Shown here in pieces: positions 63,332 to 64,000 of a stretch of DNA of 64,000 nt. The notes beneath the pieces are model-generated. The model ran no database searches, was not told the origin of the DNA, and saw only the letters and a list, made by a program, of their open reading frames with translations. Made by a program: the position numbers and the translations under genes. The stretch's first letter is position 1. Each line of letters opens with the position of its first letter. This DNA comes from Sipunculus nudus (taxonomy: Eukaryota > Annelida > Sipuncula > Golfingiida > Sipunculidae): the NCBI GenBank assembly GCA_026874595.1, contig JAPPUL010000089.1, positions 310,001 to 374,000 of the forward strand, given 5' to 3'.

Positions 63332-64000
63332 TTATGTTGCATTACTATAAAACTTAGTTAGAGCAAGATATTTTTTATAAACTATAATACTAAGCCCAAT
63401 AAAGAGTAAAATAAAACCTAGCAGTGCAAGATAAGCAAATGGTAAGATAAGAATATTTCGTTCATATAATATAATAATTGTCATGCTAACAAGGAGCACG
63501 CTATGCAAAGCATAATCTAAAGCTAATAAGGTGAAGCTAAGCAATTGCTGGCTATGGTATTTACGACGTTTTGCTTTTATGTAAGAGCTAGAAAACAACA
63601 TGAAAGCGAGAATAAAAACTCCAAAAGCAGCAATATTAAAAGGTTTAATAGGCATAAGATAAAAAGAAGTATAAACGATTAAGTTTATGACAAGGGGTAG
63701 ATAAGCGATAATTAGTGCAAATATTTTCTTAAAAGCTCTAATAATAAAAGCTAAGGTTTTATAAGGCAGTATTTTGTTATAAGATAAAGTGAAGAAGTTA
63801 AATAATGTATTTCTAATAGAGTTAATGCTTAAGAGTAGCAAAACGATGGTAAAGAAGTATGGATAAATGATTATGGGCAAAGTAAACAGTTTAAATAAGT
63901 TATCTTGAATAAATCGGGAAACAAAAGCAGCAATTTGCAACTCAGGATAAAACATATAAGAATCAGAGAACAAAGCGATGGGAGTAAAGAATGAGATTAT
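63332..64000 (-). CDS. polytopic membrane protein, start outside the window
   Basis: At least 222 residues; the frame stays open to the window edge, so the N terminus is missing. About five predicted membrane segments (LPIIIYPYFFTIVLLLLSI, IIAYLPLVINLIVYTSFYL, IAAFGVFILAFMLFSSS, LDYALHSVLLVSMTIIIL, LILPFAYLALLGFILLFIGL) with basic loops (KAKRRKYHSQQ). I recognise no family. A polysaccharide or YIP1-like membrane protein is possible, but nothing specific supports it. Confidence 0.6.
   Translation of the reverse strand: MISFFTPIALFSDSYMFYPELQIAAFVSRFIQDNLFKLFTLPIIIYPYFFTIVLLLLSINSIRNTLFNFFTLSYNKILPYKTLAFIIRAFKKIFALIIAYLPLVINLIVYTSFYLMPIKPFNIAAFGVFILAFMLFSSSYIKAKRRKYHSQQLLSFTLLALDYALHSVLLVSMTIIILYERNILILPFAYLALLGFILLFIGLSIIVYKKYLALTKFYSNAT

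Overview
This 64 kb window comes from an AT-rich chromosome of a diderm (Gram-negative-type) bacterium. Lipid A and Kdo genes (lpxA, waaA), lspA with many predicted lipoproteins, an HlyD-type adaptor and a LolD/FtsE-like ABC pair all imply an outer membrane. I cannot assign the phylum. The order def-fmt-PASTA protein-rpe, the DADYKVVDE tail of DnaK and the HEAT, HD-GYP and lipoprotein content are reminiscent of spirochaetes. The tripartite tricarboxylate transporter remnant and the broken bacterioferritin look more like proteobacterial genes. I see no rRNA, CRISPR array, transposase, phage module or replication origin. Several clearly broken genes (tctC, a phosphate acetyl/butyryltransferase, bacterioferritin, kelch lipoproteins) show ongoing gene decay.

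Layout. 0-4 kb: end of a tctB-like gene, a truncated tctC joined to a decayed phosphotransacetylase-family gene, then an intact long YeiH-type membrane protein with a small membrane partner. 4-10 kb: a solitary NERD-helicase, argJ, an MDR oxidoreductase and an HlyD-type adaptor. 10-19 kb: two large purine-rich genes that look like pseudoenzymes (an HtrA-like domain without its triad fused to NHL repeats, and a degenerate HD-GYP protein), pyrE, bcp, a PHP phosphoesterase and a precorrin-2 dehydrogenase. 20-29 kb: glnA, a PPC-repeat lipoprotein, murG and the grpE-dnaK-dnaJ operon. 29-37 kb: an FtsX-type permease with its ATPase, waaA, a TPR protein, pyrD, a lipoprotein, ychF and a CopD-like membrane protein. 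Two tRNAs with CAT anticodon follow, one a clear initiator tRNA. 37-47 kb: aroE, rpiB, prfB with a recognisable programmed +1 frameshift site, a HEAT protein with 19 EDK repeats, an Smr protein, lspA, mtnP, the bfr pseudogene and lpxA.

47.7-56.8 kb is the most unusual part: a one-strand array of kelch-repeat lipoproteins. Five intact members each carry six kelch blades. There are also a strongly decayed copy with an out-of-phase minisatellite, a 3' remnant, a two-blade copy with an in-frame stop, a one-blade mini-copy, and a coiled-coil Ala/Lys/Glu-rich lipoprotein embedded between direct repeats. Four six-blade members share a 5' leader motif, and hairpins follow most copies. This looks like a recombining family of surface-anchored proteins.

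57-64 kb is housekeeping: phhB, priA, def, fmt, a PASTA protein and rpe, then a membrane protein that runs off the end.
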